Below, in pieces: positions 62,520 through 64,000 of a DNA stretch of 64,000 bases; the stretch's first letter is position 1; the number at the start of each line of letters is the position of its first letter. A program made the position numbers and the translations under genes. Below the pieces are notes generated by a model that made no database searches, was not told the origin of the DNA, and saw only the letters and a list, made by a program, of their open reading frames with translations. This stretch comes from Pseudooceanicola sp. (GTDB taxonomy: Bacteria > Pseudomonadota > Alphaproteobacteria > Rhodobacterales > Rhodobacteraceae): contig NZ_JARGNH010000007.1 in the NCBI RefSeq assembly GCF_029213205.1, positions 62,001 to 126,000 on the forward strand, in the 5' to 3' direction.

Positions 62520-63548
62520 ATGGCCAATTCTGACCCGACCAAGCTGGACATCGCCGCCGTCGAAAAATACCTCAGCGACCGGATCGAGGGATTTTCCGGC
62601 CCGCTGACCGCCGAAAAGTTTGCCAATGGCCAGTCGAACCCGACGTTCAAGCTGACCAGCCCCACCGGCCAATATGTGCTGCGCCGCAAGCCGCCGGGGG
62701 AATTGCTGAAATCCGCCCATGCGGTGGACCGTGAATTCCGGGTGCAATCGGCGCTCTGGACCACCGATGTGCCGGTGGCCAAGATGTATTTCTTGTCGGA
62801 TGACGACAATGTCGTCGGCTCGCAATTCTATGTGATGGAGGCGGTCGAGGGCCGCAATATCAACGCCCCGAGCATGCCCGAAGTTCCGTTTGAGCAACGC
62901 AAGCTGATCAACCGCGAAATGGCGCGGGTGCTGTCCTGCATCCATGGCGTTGACCTCGCCGCTGTCGGCCTCTCTGATTACGGCCCCGAGGGCAATTACT
63001 ACCGCCGTCAGATCGACCGCTGGACCAAGCAGTACCGCGCCAGCCAGACCGACGATCTGCCCGAGATGGAAGAGCTGATGACCTGGCTCGACACCAACAT
63101 TCCCGCCGAAGACGGGCTGCGCACCCTGGCGCATGGCGATTACCGGATCGACAACATGCTGTTCCACAAGACCGACCCGCGCTGCGTCGCGGTGCTGGAC
63201 TGGGAGCTTTCGACCACCGGCCACCCTTACGCCGATGTCGCCGCCGTCATCATGCAATGGCAGATGCCCGAGGAAAGCCGCGGCCTCGCCGGGGTCGATC
63301 GCAAGGCGGTCGGCATCATGGAAGATCAAGAATTCATCGATGCCTATTGCGAAGAGCGCGGAATCGCGGAAATTCCGCAATTCAACTTCTACCTCGCCTT
63401 CACTTTCTTCCGGATGGCGGGCATTCTACAAGGCATCAAGAAACGGCTGATCGACGGCACCGCATCGAACCCGCAGCGCGCCAAACAGGCCGCCGAAGGG
63501 GTGCCGGAATTCGTCGCAGGTGGGCTCGCTGCCGCCCGCGCGCTGTAA
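62520..63548 (+). CDS. Phosphotransferase family protein (APH-like, ACAD10-type)
   Basis: 342 residues. The aminoglycoside/choline-kinase-like fold has an N-terminal lobe (FANGQSNPTFKL, about 36-47), catalytic loop LAHGDYRIDNMLFH (about 204-217) with the base Asp, and metal-binding VLDWELSTTGHPYADVAAV (about 226-244). Such proteins are often encoded with acyl-CoA dehydrogenases; the human ACAD10/11 proteins fuse the two, phosphorylating 4-hydroxyacyl groups. A similar task in this operon is plausible inference. It is 12 bases downstream of the histidine phosphatase gene. Confidence 0.9.
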   Translation: MANSDPTKLDIAAVEKYLSDRIEGFSGPLTAEKFANGQSNPTFKLTSPTGQYVLRRKPPGELLKSAHAVDREFRVQSALWTTDVPVAKMYFLSDDDNVVGSQFYVMEAVEGRNINAPSMPEVPFEQRKLINREMARVLSCIHGVDLAAVGLSDYGPEGNYYRRQIDRWTKQYRASQTDDLPEMEELMTWLDTNIPAEDGLRTLAHGDYRIDNMLFHKTDPRCVAVLDWELSTTGHPYADVAAVIMQWQMPEESRGLAGVDRKAVGIMEDQEFIDAYCEERGIAEIPQFNFYLAFTFFRMAGILQGIKKRLIDGTASNPQRAKQAAEGVPEFVAGGLAAARAL

Positions 63549-63573
63549 CGCCAACACGTCCCGGAGGACAGGA

Positions 63574-64000
63574 ATGAAAGACTCGCATCTCGACCCGGAT
63601 TTGGTCGAGGATACCTATCCGTTTCAGGACCATATGGGATTCCATCTGGTCGCCTGGGAGCCGGATTACGCCCGTTTTGAACTGCCCGTAAAAACCTTTT
63701 TGAACAACCGTTACGGCATTCTGCATGGCGGGGTTTATGCGGTGATGTGTGACACGGTCATGGGCTTTGCCGGCTGTTACACAGGTGACCCTGAGGACCG
63801 CAAAAAGTGCATGACCCTGTCGCTGAACGTGAATTACATCGCCCCGCTCAAGGGCGAGACCCTGATCGCCGAGGGTTTTCGCACCGGTGGCGGGCGCAGC
63901 TCTTATTTCGGTGAGGCCAAGATTACCGACGAATTGGGCAATCTGGCCGCCACCGGAAACGGGGTGTTCCGCTATCGCTCCTCCAGCGGGGTGCCGCGCG
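63574..64000 (+). CDS. PaaI-like hotdog thioesterase (3' part beyond window)
   Basis: The ATG at 63574 follows CCGGAGGACAGG, and 142 codons are visible before the window ends. The hotdog signature is YGILHGGVYAVMCDTVMGFA (HGG at 51-53, Asp60), as in PaaI thioesterases that hydrolyse aromatic or medium-chain acyl-CoA. It would relieve stalled CoA esters of the operon, or release the product. It is 26 bases downstream of the phosphotransferase gene and very likely in the same operon. Confidence 0.9.
   Translation, partial: MKDSHLDPDLVEDTYPFQDHMGFHLVAWEPDYARFELPVKTFLNNRYGILHGGVYAVMCDTVMGFAGCYTGDPEDRKKCMTLSLNVNYIAPLKGETLIAEGFRTGGGRSSYFGEAKITDELGNLAATGNGVFRYRSSSGVPR

Noticed and set aside
1-64000. 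CRISPR arrays, rRNA and tRNA genes
   Set aside because: No regularly spaced direct repeats and no cloverleaf-like or rRNA-like stretches were seen in the intergenic regions, which are almost all shorter than 300 bases.

Overview
The window is GC-rich, densely coded DNA from an alphaproteobacterium, most likely a member of the Rhodobacterales (Roseobacter/Paracoccaceae type). This rests on gene content and protein style: a short aa3 oxidase subunit IV, a DUF6173-like protein, a long acyl-CoA dehydrogenase next to an MBL hydrolase, serC-serA with a short structured leader, PBP1C behind an alpha-2-macroglobulin, and GC hairpins after iron-sulfur and thiolase genes. I see no rRNA, tRNA or CRISPR array. 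Both edges cut a gene: a TPR protein on the left and a hotdog thioesterase on the right.

Layout. 1-13.4 kb is mostly housekeeping: TPR protein, ETF-ubiquinone oxidoreductase, greA, a two-TM protein, a lytic transglycosylase lipoprotein, mobA, azlCD, a lipoprotein, oxidase subunit IV, an MBL hydrolase/acyl-CoA dehydrogenase pair, a Sua5-type tRNA-modification enzyme and YqgE. 13.5-19.2 kb holds a DsbD-like periplasmic protein and a two-gene RND efflux system. 19.3-25.5 kb holds moaB, an IS3 remnant, serB, a hexapeptide acyltransferase and the serC-serA operon with its leader. 25.5-36.9 kb holds a small membrane protein, a phosphatase, a thiolase (bktB), pbpC with a very large alpha-2-macroglobulin, a receiver-domain relic and yaaA. 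36.9-41.4 kb holds recQ, asd and an MFS transporter.

41.5-51.3 kb is an accessory catabolic island. A minus-strand operon encodes an M20 deacylase, an oligopeptide-type ABC importer, a broken aldehyde dehydrogenase and an SDR. Divergent from it are a PAS-LuxR regulator and a PhyH-type dioxygenase. A perfect 7-bp inverted repeat lies in the divergent promoter. 51.4-64 kb is a second catabolic block: a complete branched-chain-amino-acid-type ABC importer (livKHMGF order) divergent from an acyl-CoA degradation operon (two unequal acyl-CoA dehydrogenases, SDR, MaoC hydratase, an unknown 85-residue protein, thiolase, histidine phosphatase, aminoglycoside-phosphotransferase-like kinase, PaaI-like thioesterase). 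A 15-bp palindrome sits between the two halves.

Three stretches show decay: an aldehyde dehydrogenase with an internal frame-shifting deletion between short direct repeats, a degenerate histidine-kinase/response-regulator receiver domain with a lost phospho-acceptor and a frameshift, and a 5'-truncated IS3-family transposase fused to the end of serB. The best candidates for undescribed biology are the two divergent catabolic islands with their palindromic operators, whose substrates cannot be read from sequence alone.
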